Below, piece after piece: positions 34,013 to 43,031 of a DNA stretch of 64,000 bases (positions are counted from its first letter, which is position 1; the number at the start of each line of letters is the position of its first letter). The notes under the pieces were generated by a model, which had not been told where the DNA came from, did no database searches, and saw only the letters and a program-made list of their open reading frames with translations. The position numbers were made by a program, and so were the translations under genes. The stretch covers positions 1 through 64,000 of the forward strand of contig NZ_FCOU01000003.1 in NCBI RefSeq assembly GCF_900046475.1. The letters are read 5' to 3'. The stretch is from Collinsella ihumii (lineage in GTDB: Bacteria > Actinomycetota > Coriobacteriia > Coriobacteriales > Coriobacteriaceae).

Positions 34013-34666
34013 CTAGTCGTGGTAGTAGTTCAGCTTCTTCTCGACGAACCCGATCACGATCTCGACGAGGAAGTTGAACACCCAGTAGAACGCAGCAGAG
34101 ATAGCGAAGGGAACCATGCTCACCTGCGAGGCCACCAGCGCCTTGGCCGTGGAGAACATCTCCGCCACGCCGATCGCGAACGCGAGCGACGTGTCCTTCA
34201 CGAGCGTGATGATCTCGTTGCCCATGGCGGGAAGGATGCGCTTGACGACCTGCGGCAGCACAATGCGCACGAACGTCTGCATCCGCGAATACCCCAGCAC
34301 CTCGGCCGCCTCGTACTGGCCGCGCGGGATGGATTGGATGCCGCTGCGGTAGATCTCGGCGAAATAGGCCGCGTAGTTGACGATGAACGCCACGATGCAC
34401 GCCTGCCATTTGGAATCGGTGGTCAGCTCGATGCCGAACACGTAGTACGGGGCGAAGTAGATGGCGAACATCTGCAGCATGAGCGGCGTGCCGCGCAGCA
34501 CGGAGATGTAGACGCGCGCCAGCGCCCGCAGCGGGACGAAGCGGCTCATGCGCGCCAGAGCGATGGGGACCGCCAGCGGAATAGACCCCACCAAGGTGAG
34601 CACGAAGATCTGGATGGTCGTGCCGAAACCCTCCAGCAGCATCCCGACCATGGTTGCAATATCCAT
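34013..34666 (-). CDS. Polar amino-acid ABC transporter permease
   Basis: 217 residues, HisM/GlnP type, about five membrane helices, with the EAA loop YEAAEVLGYSRMQTFVRIVLPQ. ATG 34666 follows GAAGGG at six bases. Operon order in transcription is binding protein, permease, ATPase. Confidence 0.93.
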   Translation of the reverse strand: MDIATMVGMLLEGFGTTIQIFVLTLVGSIPLAVPIALARMSRFVPLRALARVYISVLRGTPLMLQMFAIYFAPYYVFGIELTTDSKWQACIVAFIVNYAAYFAEIYRSGIQSIPRGQYEAAEVLGYSRMQTFVRIVLPQVVKRILPAMGNEIITLVKDTSLAFAIGVAEMFSTAKALVASQVSMVPFAISAAFYWVFNFLVEIVIGFVEKKLNYYHD

Positions 34667-34687
34667 CTGCATCCCTTCAAGCAAAAT

Positions 34688-34720
34688 GGTGGGAAAACGA
34701 GGAAGCCCCGTTTTCCCACC
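34688..34720 (-). terminator. Intercistronic hairpin between binding-protein and permease genes
   Basis: Perfect 12-bp arms GGTGGGAAAACG / CGTTTTCCCACC; on the minus strand ATTTTGC follows. Such partial terminators commonly let a binding protein be made in excess of the permease. Confidence 0.65.
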
Positions 34721-34726
34721 GCATTC

Positions 34727-34755
34727 GAAATTTTAGGGACTGTCCCTAAAATTTC
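34727..34755. repeat. Short palindromic repeat (TAGGGACTGTCCC type), copy 2
   Basis: GAAATTTTAGGGAC and TCCCTAAAATTTC arms are perfect; related to 3714-3742. Confidence 0.78.
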
Positions 34756-34766
34756 ACGGTCCTGCG

Positions 34767-35624
34767 CTACTCGAGCACCCAGTTATCGTAGCTGATGCCG
34801 TACTCGGCGTACTTGTTGCACAGCTCCTCGATGGTGCCGTCCTCGTCCATCTCGCGCAGGGTCTCGGTCACCTTGTCGGCGAGCTGCTGGTTACCCTTCT
34901 TGAAGCCGACAGCGTAGTGCTCCTCGGACAGCATGTCGGGCAGCTGCGCGTAGGCGTCGGGGTTGGCGGCCATCTGGTACTCGGCGATGGACAGGTCGCA
35001 CGCCACCGCGTCGACGGCGCCAGACTCGAGCTGCATGAAGGCCGTGTTGTACTCGCCGATCTGCTCGAGCGAGGCGAACGTCGCGGCAAGGTCGGCCTGG
35101 TCGCCCTCGAGCACGTCGAGCGCGGCGGAGTCGACCTGGGTGATGACCGTCTTGCCCGCAAGGTCATCGAAGCTCTCGATGCCGCTGTCGGCCTTCACGA
35201 CCACAACTTGGCCGTTGAGCATGTAGGGCTCGGAGAAGGTGTAGTCGTCCTCGCGGCCCTCCATGGTGAAGCCGTTCCAGATGCAGGAGATGGCGCCGGA
35301 ATCAAGCAGCGTGTCCTTGGCGTCCCAGTCGATGGGCTCGTAGGTGACCTCCCAGCCGCAGCGCTGGGCGACCTCGGCAGCAAGGTCGAGGTCGAAGCCG
35401 GTGAACTCGCCGTCATCGCCCACGAAGCCGTAGGGCGGATAGGCCTGGTCGAAGCCGACGATGAGCTCGGTGATGTCGGCAGAGTTGTCGGCGCCCGATG
35501 CCGCAGCCGAACCGGAGTCGGCCGGCTCGTCGGAAGCAGGGCTGCCGCCGCACGCGGCGAGCGCGAACGCGCACACGAGCGCCACGGTCGCGGCAAGCAT
35601 GGTGAACAGACGGGATCTCTTCAT
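34767..35624 (-). CDS. Amino-acid ABC transporter substrate-binding lipoprotein
   Basis: 285 residues. Signal peptide and lipobox ALAA-C25, a Ser/Ala-rich tether, then a class F (SBP_bac_3) domain with GFDQAYPPYGFV, FDLDLAAEVAQRCGW and DLAGKTVITQVDSAA. ATG 35624 is the start that gives a normal signal peptide. The ligand is probably a polar or basic amino acid, but the pocket residues were not resolved. Confidence 0.93.
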   Translation of the reverse strand: MKRSRLFTMLAATVALVCAFALAACGGSPASDEPADSGSAAASGADNSADITELIVGFDQAYPPYGFVGDDGEFTGFDLDLAAEVAQRCGWEVTYEPIDWDAKDTLLDSGAISCIWNGFTMEGREDDYTFSEPYMLNGQVVVVKADSGIESFDDLAGKTVITQVDSAALDVLEGDQADLAATFASLEQIGEYNTAFMQLESGAVDAVACDLSIAEYQMAANPDAYAQLPDMLSEEHYAVGFKKGNQQLADKVTETLREMDEDGTIEELCNKYAEYGISYDNWVLE

Positions 35625-35761
35625 GGTGCAACCTTCCCTTAAATATCTCGCAACGCTGTTCACTTTACTATGGTGGAGTATTCTCGGCAAGGATTATTTT
35701 CCCGTGTGTCAGATTTATTTCCGCCGACTCGGCGGCGACAGGCTTCGACACCTGCCGCGCG

Positions 35762-37306
35762 CTACGATGCCGTCGGAATGATGCCCTTCTCGATGCAGCG
35801 CCTCACGATGGCGGCCATCTCGGCGCGCGTCGTATTGTTGTGCGGCGCCACGTAACGGCCCTCGACAAGCGACACGCCGTCGATGACGCCCTTGTTGAGC
35901 GCCCAGATCACGTTTTCCGTCGCCCACGGGCTCGTCGTCGCCCAATCGAGCATGCTGTGGTACTTGCTCGCATCCAGCGAATCGCCCGTCTTGCGCGCGA
36001 TGTTCGCGGCAACGCTTGCAAGCTGCTCGCGCGGCAGGGGCTCGTTCACGCCGAAGCGCACGTACGTGCCGGTCGCGGGATCCCCGATGCCGTTCATGTA
36101 GCCGTGGTACACCGCCCAGTTGATGGCGTCGGCATAGTACTTGCTCTGATCGACATCGGCAAAATTGCAGGCAGGGGCCTTTTCCCCGTTCCCGAAGATG
36201 TTGTAGAGCACGCATGCCACGTCTTGGCGCACGATGGCCTCGTTGGGAGCGAAGCGCAGCACGGGGTCCGCAAGGCCGCTCATGTACCCGTTCTTATACA
36301 CATAGACGATGTCGTCGTAGTACCATGCGCGGTCGACGTCGAAAAACGGCAGCTCGTCGGATTCGTCGGAGCCCGTATCGCCCGACAGGGCCTCGTCCTC
36401 GGCGATGTATTCCAGGCAGGTCGCCCGCTCGCGCTCGTAGCGCGCCTTGTAGCTCGCGCCGTACGCGTAGTCGTCCACGTTGTTGACCACGGCGTCGCAC
36501 AGGGCGTTCACGAACTCCCGGTCGGTCATGTCGTCCGAAAGGTTGGCGAGCCTGAAGAAGCGCTGGCAGCCGCCCGAGCCGAACAGGTTGCACAGGCCCC
36601 AGGCCAGGCCTTTGACGCAATCCGCGCGCCCCGAGATGTCGACGCCGAAATTGTTCTTCAGAATCCGCTGTACCGGCAGGTAGTACTCCTGGTAGGCATA
36701 GGCGTCCTGCAGCGCGGAGAACTCGGTCGAATCCGCACGGTACGCAGCGTGCCAGGCGTTCTCGGCAAGCTGGCCGATCTCGGTGAGCTGCTTGGTCTCA
36801 CGGTCGTAGATAGCCCCGCCCGTCAGCTCGTCGCCCCGCTCGATCACCGGCGCGAACATCACATATTTCGTCGGGTTGTACTCGTAGCACGCCTTGATGA
36901 AGGGAAGCAGCGAGTAGCGGCGGTCGAATTGGTAGAACCCCATGGCGTTATAGCCGTCGCCATAGCTGAATCCCTGATCGTAGTTGCTGCCGCTCTCGTT
37001 TTCGGCAAAATACTTCATCTCGCTGGAAAGCGTCAGCGGGGTCAGGCGCGCAAGGCCCTCCTCGGTCGACAGCAGCGAGATCGAACCGCTTTCCTGGGGA
37101 TCCTCTTCGTAATCGAGCGCGCGGTCGTAATCGCCCGGCTCGGGCAGCGGACCGGACTTTCCCGTGTCGCCACCGGAAGACGAGGCGGTCTCGGAAGCGC
37201 CCTGCGGGATCGTCGTGCCCGCAAATGCGCTGGCAGGCATGGTCCAGGCGCCCAGCGCAAGCGTGAGCGTCAGGCCGGCAGCAACGGCGCGATGCCGTGA
37301 CTCCAT
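35762..37306 (-). CDS. Surface-anchored lysozyme-like protein with three C-terminal SLH domains
   Basis: 514 residues with a Sec signal peptide (to about residue 29) and an acidic linker. About 95-310 form a domain with FAENESGSNYDQ and YNAMGFYQFDRRYSLLPFI, which recalls VgrG-related lysozyme-like or muramidase domains with a possible catalytic Glu in ENESGS. The last ~190 residues are three S-layer-homology repeats (DVDRAWYYDDIVYVYKNGYM, then NFADVDQSKYYADAINW, then SPWATENVIWALNKGVIDG). SLH repeats bind pyruvylated wall polymers. GGAGG precedes ATG 37306. Enzymatic assignment is tentative. Confidence 0.75.
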   Translation of the reverse strand: MESRHRAVAAGLTLTLALGAWTMPASAFAGTTIPQGASETASSSGGDTGKSGPLPEPGDYDRALDYEEDPQESGSISLLSTEEGLARLTPLTLSSEMKYFAENESGSNYDQGFSYGDGYNAMGFYQFDRRYSLLPFIKACYEYNPTKYVMFAPVIERGDELTGGAIYDRETKQLTEIGQLAENAWHAAYRADSTEFSALQDAYAYQEYYLPVQRILKNNFGVDISGRADCVKGLAWGLCNLFGSGGCQRFFRLANLSDDMTDREFVNALCDAVVNNVDDYAYGASYKARYERERATCLEYIAEDEALSGDTGSDESDELPFFDVDRAWYYDDIVYVYKNGYMSGLADPVLRFAPNEAIVRQDVACVLYNIFGNGEKAPACNFADVDQSKYYADAINWAVYHGYMNGIGDPATGTYVRFGVNEPLPREQLASVAANIARKTGDSLDASKYHSMLDWATTSPWATENVIWALNKGVIDGVSLVEGRYVAPHNNTTRAEMAAIVRRCIEKGIIPTAS

Positions 37307-37455
37307 GGTTCCTCCTTGCTTGTGCGCTCCCGGCGGGGAGAGCGTGATTAGGGTACGTTTGCGTCAGAGCGCAACAGAGGCACCTTTATTATTCCCGGGA
37401 ACAATCCCCACATCAACGGGGTCAATGAAATAATGCAGCCAGGCTCATCATTTCA

Positions 37456-38214
37456 TCATGGCCGGCGCAGCTTGAAACCGATACCCCATACCGTTTCGAG
37501 GTACCCGTCGGTTCCGCTCGATTTGAGCTTGGCGCGCAGGTTGCCCATGTGGGTGGCGACGGTCTTCTCATCGGAGGAGCTCACGCGCGCGGAGCCCGCG
37601 GCGATGTCGTCGAGCAGCCGCTCGTCGTGGCAGGTGGCGAGATACAGGTCGCGCTTGGTGAACACGCGGTCGGGATGTGCCATCAGCAGGGCGAGCAGGT
37701 CGAACTCGGTCCGCGTGAGGCGCACGGGCGCATCCGCCGCATAAAAGCGGCGCGTCGCGGGATCGAGGCGCCAGGCCCCGAACGTGAGCACCGTCTCCCC
37801 GACCTCGCGTGCGGCGGGCGCACCCGGCGATCCGGCGACAGCGATCCCCCGCACGCGGAACTGCGCATCGATGCGGGCGAGCAGCTCGTCGAGATCGAAT
37901 GGCTTGACGAGATAGTCATCGGCCCCGCACCGCAGAAGCGCGATGCGGTCGTCCACAGCGCTTTTTGCCGAGATGACGATCACCGGCACGTTGCCCAAGC
38001 GCTGTCGAACGAGCGGCACCAGATCCTCGCCCGGGCACCCCGGAAGCATGAGGTCGGTGATGACCAGGTCGAACGTCTGACACGACGGCCCTTCGAGCAG
38101 CATGCGCGCCTCGCTGCCCGAGAACGCGGGCACGCAGGTGTGGCCCGCGCCGGCAAGACACGTGCAGACGATCTCGTTGAGCGCGGCGTCGTCCTCGATG
38201 ACCAGGGCTTTCAT
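37456..38214 (-). CDS. OmpR/PhoB-family response regulator
   Basis: 252 residues; receiver with acidic D8-D9, phosphoacceptor D54 (VITDLMLPG) and K104 (LVKPF), then a winged helix with LTRTEFDLLALLMAHPDRVFTKRDLY and an ETVWGIGFKL wing. The frame continues 5' but ATG 38214 follows GGAGG. Its kinase lies 59 bases upstream. The adjacent ABC exporter makes a bacitracin/lantibiotic-resistance-like module. Confidence 0.93.
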   Translation of the reverse strand: MKALVIEDDAALNEIVCTCLAGAGHTCVPAFSGSEARMLLEGPSCQTFDLVITDLMLPGCPGEDLVPLVRQRLGNVPVIVISAKSAVDDRIALLRCGADDYLVKPFDLDELLARIDAQFRVRGIAVAGSPGAPAAREVGETVLTFGAWRLDPATRRFYAADAPVRLTRTEFDLLALLMAHPDRVFTKRDLYLATCHDERLLDDIAAGSARVSSSDEKTVATHMGNLRAKLKSSGTDGYLETVWGIGFKLRRP

Positions 38215-38273
38215 CTCATCCTCCACGACTGCTCCGGCGCATGCGGACGCGTGCGCCCAGGATGCCTCGGCGA

Positions 38274-39185
38274 TCAGGCACGAGGCAGGCTGATGCGCAC
38301 GGTCAGGCTTCCGTCCGCGACCTCGCCGTGCGCCTCGCCGCCCATAGCATCCAGCAAGCGCGCGACGATGGCAAGTCCAAGCCCGCTCCCCTCGCCCGTC
38401 CGCGCGGCATCGCTTTTGTAGAACCGGTCGAACAGACGCCCGGCATCGATCGCATCCGGTTGCTCCACGGGGTTGGAGATGCTCAGGCTCACCCCTCCTC
38501 CCATCGACACGATCTCGATCGAGGGCGCGCCCGCTCCGTAGCGCAGCGCGTTGTTGACGAGGTTCGTCAGCACGCGCGTCAACGACGACGTCTCCGCGAG
38601 CACCTGGACGTCCTCGTCTTCGCAGACGATAGACGGCTCCCATCCGCGCGCGGTGAACTGCGGGTAGAACGAGACGAGGACATCGGACAGGACCGGCAGG
38701 AGCGCCACGGGCTCCACGTTCAGCGCCAACGCGGGATCTGCCGCCTTCGCGTACTCGAACAGCCCGTCTACCAGCGTGCGCATGGAAGACAGGCGCTCGA
38801 TCGCGGCTTCGGTGTAGCGCTCGCGCTCGGCCTGCTCCGCCGTGCGCTGCGCCAGCTGCAGGTAGCCTTGCGCCCCCGCCAGCGGCGTGCGGATATCGTG
38901 CGACAGCGAGGCGAGGTCCTGCTGAAACGACGCTTGCGCGGCGCGGTCGGCGATGCGACGGTCCCGTTCGCGATCGAGCTCCCTGTTGAGCGCGCGCGCG
39001 AGCCCCTCGAGCCCCGCGCTGCGCACCTCGAGCGCGATGCGCGCATTGCTGTCCGGCGCCCGCAGGTCAAGCTCCTTCGCGATGCGCACAAGCTCGCGAT
39101 CCCGGCGGACCATCACCATCAGGGCGATGAGCAGGGCCGCGACGAGCCCGGCGATCAGCGCCAACGATCCCACATCGGCTGTCAT
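38274..39185 (-). CDS. Sensor histidine kinase with a single membrane helix
   Basis: 303 residues. One N-terminal membrane helix (about 7-26), a coiled linker, H96 in LASLSHDIRTPLAG, N box LVNNALRYG, and G boxes DRFYKSD, GEGSGLGLAIV. It has almost no external domain, so it is an intramembrane-sensing type, commonly paired with an antimicrobial-peptide ABC exporter, as here. Upstream of and codirectional with the response regulator. Confidence 0.92.
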   Translation of the reverse strand: MTADVGSLALIAGLVAALLIALMVMVRRDRELVRIAKELDLRAPDSNARIALEVRSAGLEGLARALNRELDRERDRRIADRAAQASFQQDLASLSHDIRTPLAGAQGYLQLAQRTAEQAERERYTEAAIERLSSMRTLVDGLFEYAKAADPALALNVEPVALLPVLSDVLVSFYPQFTARGWEPSIVCEDEDVQVLAETSSLTRVLTNLVNNALRYGAGAPSIEIVSMGGGVSLSISNPVEQPDAIDAGRLFDRFYKSDAARTGEGSGLGLAIVARLLDAMGGEAHGEVADGSLTVRISLPRA

Positions 39186-39278
39186 GAGCCCACCTCCTTA
39201 CAACGACGATCGATTCGTTCCCCGCTCCCCGCACCCGTGCTCCCACCTCGCCCGTCTTGCCATCTCGTTCTGTCGCTT

Positions 39279-39360
39279 CGTTCATGAATGAAGAGGTGGG
39301 TTAGATATAAAAATCCTGCGCAAACGCCGTAAACGGTCTCCTTCGTTCATGAATGAAGGA
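39279..39360. repeat. Repeat unit bounded by TTCATGAATGAA, copy 1
   Basis: TTCATGAATGAA at 39281-39292 and GTTCATGAATGAA at 39345-39357 bracket AAATCCTGCGCAAACGCCGT. The same layout, with AATCCTGGGCAAATGCTG inside and CATTCATGAA boundaries, recurs at 43791-43881. Confidence 0.6.
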
Positions 39361-39429
39361 CCCCGGGGATACCGCCGGCCTCCTCGGCACCGCGTCCGCA
39401 AGCGGGTGAACAGACGGGCACCGCCTTCC

Positions 39430-40239
39430 CTAGAACGAACGGCGCCGCAGGTGCGCGTAGGCGACCAGTGCGGCAATCACCGACCAGAGCAGCGGGTAGA
39501 ACACGACCTTGAGCATGGCGCCCGGGTGGGAGAAGTACCCGAGGCCCTCGCCCAGCACGTACGCGTGCGTCGAGGGCAGCATCGAGCTCATCTCCAACGC
39601 AGCAGAAGCGCCGCCGCCCATCGTGAAGAGCGCGAGCGGAAGCATCAGCAATTTCCCGACGATACCGTAGCAGATGGCGAACGCGAGCACCCAGGCGATG
39701 CGCGAGCTTCGCGCGAACATGCAGGCGCACAGCATGATCGAGCAGAAGCAGAAGCCCGTCAGCGCGGCAAGCGCCGCCCATGCCGCCACGGACGCGGCGT
39801 CCACCGGAGGCGTCTCGACGCCCCATGCGCCGGGCAGCCAGGCGCACACGGCGAGCAGCAGCACGGTCGACACGACGCAGCTTGCCAGCATGGTGAGCAG
39901 CTGCGCGCCAAGGTAATGGAGCCGCGCGTGCGGTCTGACGATCACGTTTTTCATCGCGGCGCCCGACGGCAGGCCTGCGATGTCATCCGTGAAAAGCTGC
40001 ACGCACCAGATGCCGGCCATGCAGGGCAACAGCGGCGCGCTTCCGAATGCGACCCGACCCGCGAGCCCCAAAAACGTGGGGTCGTAGGTCTCGCCCGACG
40101 CCCATCTGCCGTTCCAAAAGCCCATCTCGAGCTCCGCGGCGCCAAAGATGGCGAACACCGCGACCGCGGCAAGCGGCGCCGCTATCAGCGCCCCGCTTTT
40201 CCGAAGACGAAACAGGATCGCGCGTAGCATGTTGAGCAT
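39430..40239 (-). CDS. ABC-2-type permease (bacitracin/lantibiotic exporter-like)
   Basis: 269 residues with about six hydrophobic segments, of the lantibiotic-immunity (LanE/LanG, BcrB) permease type. ATG 40239 follows AAGGGG at eight bases; GTG 40248 is an alternative. It is downstream of its ATPase gene, and a parS-like palindrome lies in the gap between them. Paired with the kinase/regulator genes it is probably a self-protection or antimicrobial-peptide exporter; the substrate is unknown. Confidence 0.82.
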   Translation of the reverse strand: MLNMLRAILFRLRKSGALIAAPLAAVAVFAIFGAAELEMGFWNGRWASGETYDPTFLGLAGRVAFGSAPLLPCMAGIWCVQLFTDDIAGLPSGAAMKNVIVRPHARLHYLGAQLLTMLASCVVSTVLLLAVCAWLPGAWGVETPPVDAASVAAWAALAALTGFCFCSIMLCACMFARSSRIAWVLAFAICYGIVGKLLMLPLALFTMGGGASAALEMSSMLPSTHAYVLGEGLGYFSHPGAMLKVVFYPLLWSVIAALVAYAHLRRRSF

Positions 40240-40251
40240 CCCGATCACCCC

Positions 40252-40267
40252 TTTTTCACGTGAAACC
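40252..40267. promoter_or_regulatory. parS-like palindrome TTTCACGTGAAA
   Basis: The 16-mer at these positions matches the bacterial parS consensus TGTTTCACGTGAAACA at 14 of 16 bases, including the whole 12-bp core TTTCACGTGAAA (40254-40265). Noc/ParB-type proteins bind such sites. It lies between the exporter ATPase and permease genes. Confidence 0.55.
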
Positions 40268-40297
40268 ACATGGATGGAGCAGCATCGCGCCGCGTCG

Positions 40298-41218
40298 TCA
40301 TTCGGACGCCGGGCCGTCGTGCCCGCCCATGAGACCGACAAAGAACGCCTCGCGGTCGCCCTCGGAGCGCCGCAGCTCGCGGATCGCGACGCCCTCCTCC
40401 GCAAGCGCGCGACCGACCTCCTCCGCATCGATGTCCCCGTCGATGCGGAGCTCATCGTCCGGCAACGCGACCAGATGGGCCCGGGGGAAGCGCTCGGTGA
40501 GCGCCGCCAGGGCGCGAGGGGCCTCGCCCGTGCGCACGATCAGGCAGCGTGTGCACGCCTGATCGACCTCGTCCGCCGTCAATTCGGCCGCAAGGCCGCC
40601 GTCACGCAGCACGCCGTAGACCGTGCAGATCCGCTCGAGCTGATCGAGCGCGTGCGAGCTGATGAACACCGTGACGCCGCGCTCGCGGTTCATGCGGACG
40701 ATGAGGTTGCGGATGTCGCGTGCGATCTCGGGATCGAGGCCGTTGAGTGGCTCGTCGAGCAGCAGCACGTCGGGACCTCCCAGCAAGGCGAGCGCGATGC
40801 CCAGGCGCTGCCTCATGCCGAGCGAAAACCGCTTGGTCTTCTCGTTGCCCGCATCGGCAAGCCCCACGACCTCGAGAAGCTCCTCGCATGTGCGGCGCGC
40901 GTCGACCAGGCCGAGCACGAGCGCCTTGGCCATAAGGTTGTCGAGCGCCGAAAGGTTGGCGTACATGCCGGGCTGCTCGATGAGCGCGCCGACGCGGGGA
41001 TGGGGCTCGCAGGGGACAAGCAGGTCTCCCAGCACGCGGATCTCGCCGGCATCTGCCGGCATGAGCCCGGCGATCAGCTTCATGGTCGTCGACTTGCCCG
41101 TGCCGTTTTTGCCGATGAACCCGTAGATCTCCCCTTGGCCCACGTGCACGTTGAGGCCGTCGAGCACCCGCTTGTGCCGAAAGCTCATACCAAGGCCGGC
41201 TGTCTCGATGGCAAACAT
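40298..41218 (-). CDS. ABC exporter ATPase (BcrA/LanF type)
   Basis: 306 residues. Walker A GKNGTGKST, signature FSLGMRQRLGIALAL, Walker B VLLLDEPLNGLD, switch His SSHALDQL, and a C-terminal regulatory extension typical of bacitracin-resistance ATPases. ATG 41218 follows AAGGGA. Forms the exporter with the next gene. Confidence 0.92.
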   Translation of the reverse strand: MFAIETAGLGMSFRHKRVLDGLNVHVGQGEIYGFIGKNGTGKSTTMKLIAGLMPADAGEIRVLGDLLVPCEPHPRVGALIEQPGMYANLSALDNLMAKALVLGLVDARRTCEELLEVVGLADAGNEKTKRFSLGMRQRLGIALALLGGPDVLLLDEPLNGLDPEIARDIRNLIVRMNRERGVTVFISSHALDQLERICTVYGVLRDGGLAAELTADEVDQACTRCLIVRTGEAPRALAALTERFPRAHLVALPDDELRIDGDIDAEEVGRALAEEGVAIRELRRSEGDREAFFVGLMGGHDGPASE

Positions 41219-41343
41219 GGCGCTCCCTTCATCGTGCTCCCATCTTGACATACACGATACGTAGCAGCCTCCAAGATTCCCCCGGGCAAGCGACAAGAAA
41301 GTTGCAAGGTTTTCCACCCTGCCGCCGGGGCGCGCCGCTGGAG

Positions 41344-41378
41344 AAAAAGACCCGCCCGCGCGTTTGCGCAGGCGGGTC
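41344..41378 (-). terminator. Terminator of ilvE
   Basis: GACCCGCC and GGCGGGTC arms; minus-strand tail TTTTTCTCC. Confidence 0.85.
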
Positions 41379-41443
41379 CTCAGTCGACTAGACACACCGG
41401 TCGCCCCTCGCAGGCGACACGGAATGCATCAATCGGTGTTTCC

Positions 41444-42487
41444 CTAGCAGATCTCCACGACCCAGCCCTCGGGGCCCTCGATTTCGCCGTCCTGAATGCT
41501 GGTCAGCGTCTCGCGCAGCTTCTTCATCACGGGACCGACCTCCTCCATGCCGCTCGCGAACACGATCTCCTCGTCACCGTTGACGACCTTGCCCACCGGG
41601 CTGATGACGGCCGCGGTGCCGCACATGCCGCACTCGACAAACGCGCCGGCCTGGACCTCGGCGAACTCGACCGGACGCTCGACGACCTTCATGCCCAGCA
41701 TGTTCTCGGCCACGTAGACCAGCGAGCGGCGGGTGATCGACGGCAGGATGGAGTTCGTCGCGGACTGGGGCACCACCAGCGTGCCGTCCTTGTCCACGAA
41801 CAGGAAGTTGGCGCCACCGGACTCCTCGACGTAGGTGTGGGTCTGAGGATCGAGGAACATGTTGTCGGCGAATCCCTCGGCGTGCGCCTCGACGCTCGGG
41901 TACAGGGACATGGCGTAGTTCAGGCCCGCCTTGATGGCACCGGTGCCGTGCGGTGCGGCGCGATCGTACTCGGGGACCTTGACCGCCACGGGCTTCACGC
42001 CGCCCGAATAGTACGGGCCGACCGGGGTCACGAGGATGCGGAACTGGTACTCGTCGGCCGGCTTCACGCCGATGACCTCGCCGGTCGCCACCATGAACGG
42101 ACGGATGTAGAGGGTCGCGCCCGAGCCGAACGGCGGCACCCAGGCCTCGTTGGCCTTGACGACCATCTTGACGGCCTCGAGGAACTTGTCCTCGGGGAAC
42201 GGCGGCATCACGATGCGGCGCGCGGAGTCCGCCATGCGCGAGGCGTTGAGGTCGGGACGGAAGCAGACGATCTTCCCGTCCTTGGTGGTGTAGGCCTTCA
42301 GGCCCTCAAAGACCTCCTGGCAGTAATGGAAAATGCCCGCGCACTCGGAGAGCGTCAGGCTGTGGTCGGTCGTGAGACCGCCCTCCTCCCAGGCGCCGTC
42401 CTTGTAGTTGCAGACATAGCTGTAATCCGTGGGACGATAGGCGAAACCGAGGTTGCCCCAATCGATATCCTTCTTCTCCACTGCCAT
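41444..42487 (-). CDS. ilvE: Branched-chain amino-acid aminotransferase
   Basis: 347-residue PLP enzyme of class IV that transfers amino groups to branched-chain 2-keto acids. PLP lysine in GTGAIKAGLNYA, plus CQEVFEGLKAY, FRPDLNASRM, NSILPSITRRS and ECGMCGTAAVISPV. AAAGGAG precedes ATG 42487. Monocistronic. Confidence 0.95.
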   Translation of the reverse strand: MAVEKKDIDWGNLGFAYRPTDYSYVCNYKDGAWEEGGLTTDHSLTLSECAGIFHYCQEVFEGLKAYTTKDGKIVCFRPDLNASRMADSARRIVMPPFPEDKFLEAVKMVVKANEAWVPPFGSGATLYIRPFMVATGEVIGVKPADEYQFRILVTPVGPYYSGGVKPVAVKVPEYDRAAPHGTGAIKAGLNYAMSLYPSVEAHAEGFADNMFLDPQTHTYVEESGGANFLFVDKDGTLVVPQSATNSILPSITRRSLVYVAENMLGMKVVERPVEFAEVQAGAFVECGMCGTAAVISPVGKVVNGDEEIVFASGMEEVGPVMKKLRETLTSIQDGEIEGPEGWVVEIC

Positions 42488-43031
42488 GGCGGTCTCCTTT
42501 ACTGGTTTTCTATTTGCACGCAGCGCGCGAAATGTATTTGCACGATTCTACTCCCCTGCGGTGGAGTGTGGCGTAAAGTTTCCAAGCTGTAAACGTCGCC
42601 GCCGAAGATTCGCGCGCAAAGCGGCCTTTGGCAGGCTCAGGCTGCGGAAAACCGCATGTGCGCGGGTGTTATGCCGGAAATCTCGGCATTATAGGCCGTA
42701 TTTTATACGGTTTTAGTATTACTATATTTTTTATATGTTTCAAAAACCAAAAAAGGGACTTTTGGGTACATGAAACCCGACTGTCCAAGTAGCCTCGCAG
42801 AAATACATTACTTTAGTTGTAATTCTATATCTTTTATTTTGCTATCTAGAGGCTCTACTCAACGACCCGGGACTTTTGTACCCAAAGGTCCCTTTTCCGT
42901 TTTGACGGCCGCGCCCAAACGCCGATTCCGCGACAGCTCGCGGCCCGCGCGCCATGAAATCCGTTCAGTTTGGCAGTTTATTCCTAGCGATTCGCTATAC
43001 TTAACCCATTCGCCAACAGAGGGGAGCCGAC
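42488..43031. other. AT-rich island with a long inverted repeat between ilvE and cysE
   Basis: No gene seen. Arms AAAAGGGACTTTTGGGTAC (42751-42769) and GTACCCAAAGGTCCCTTTT (42878-42896) pair at 18 of 19 bases around a 108-base AT-rich loop. GGGACTTTTG occurs a second time at 42869. The region 42680-42850 is far poorer in GC than the genome. A TATACT hexamer at 42996-43001 is a plausible cysE -10 box. Confidence 0.6.
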
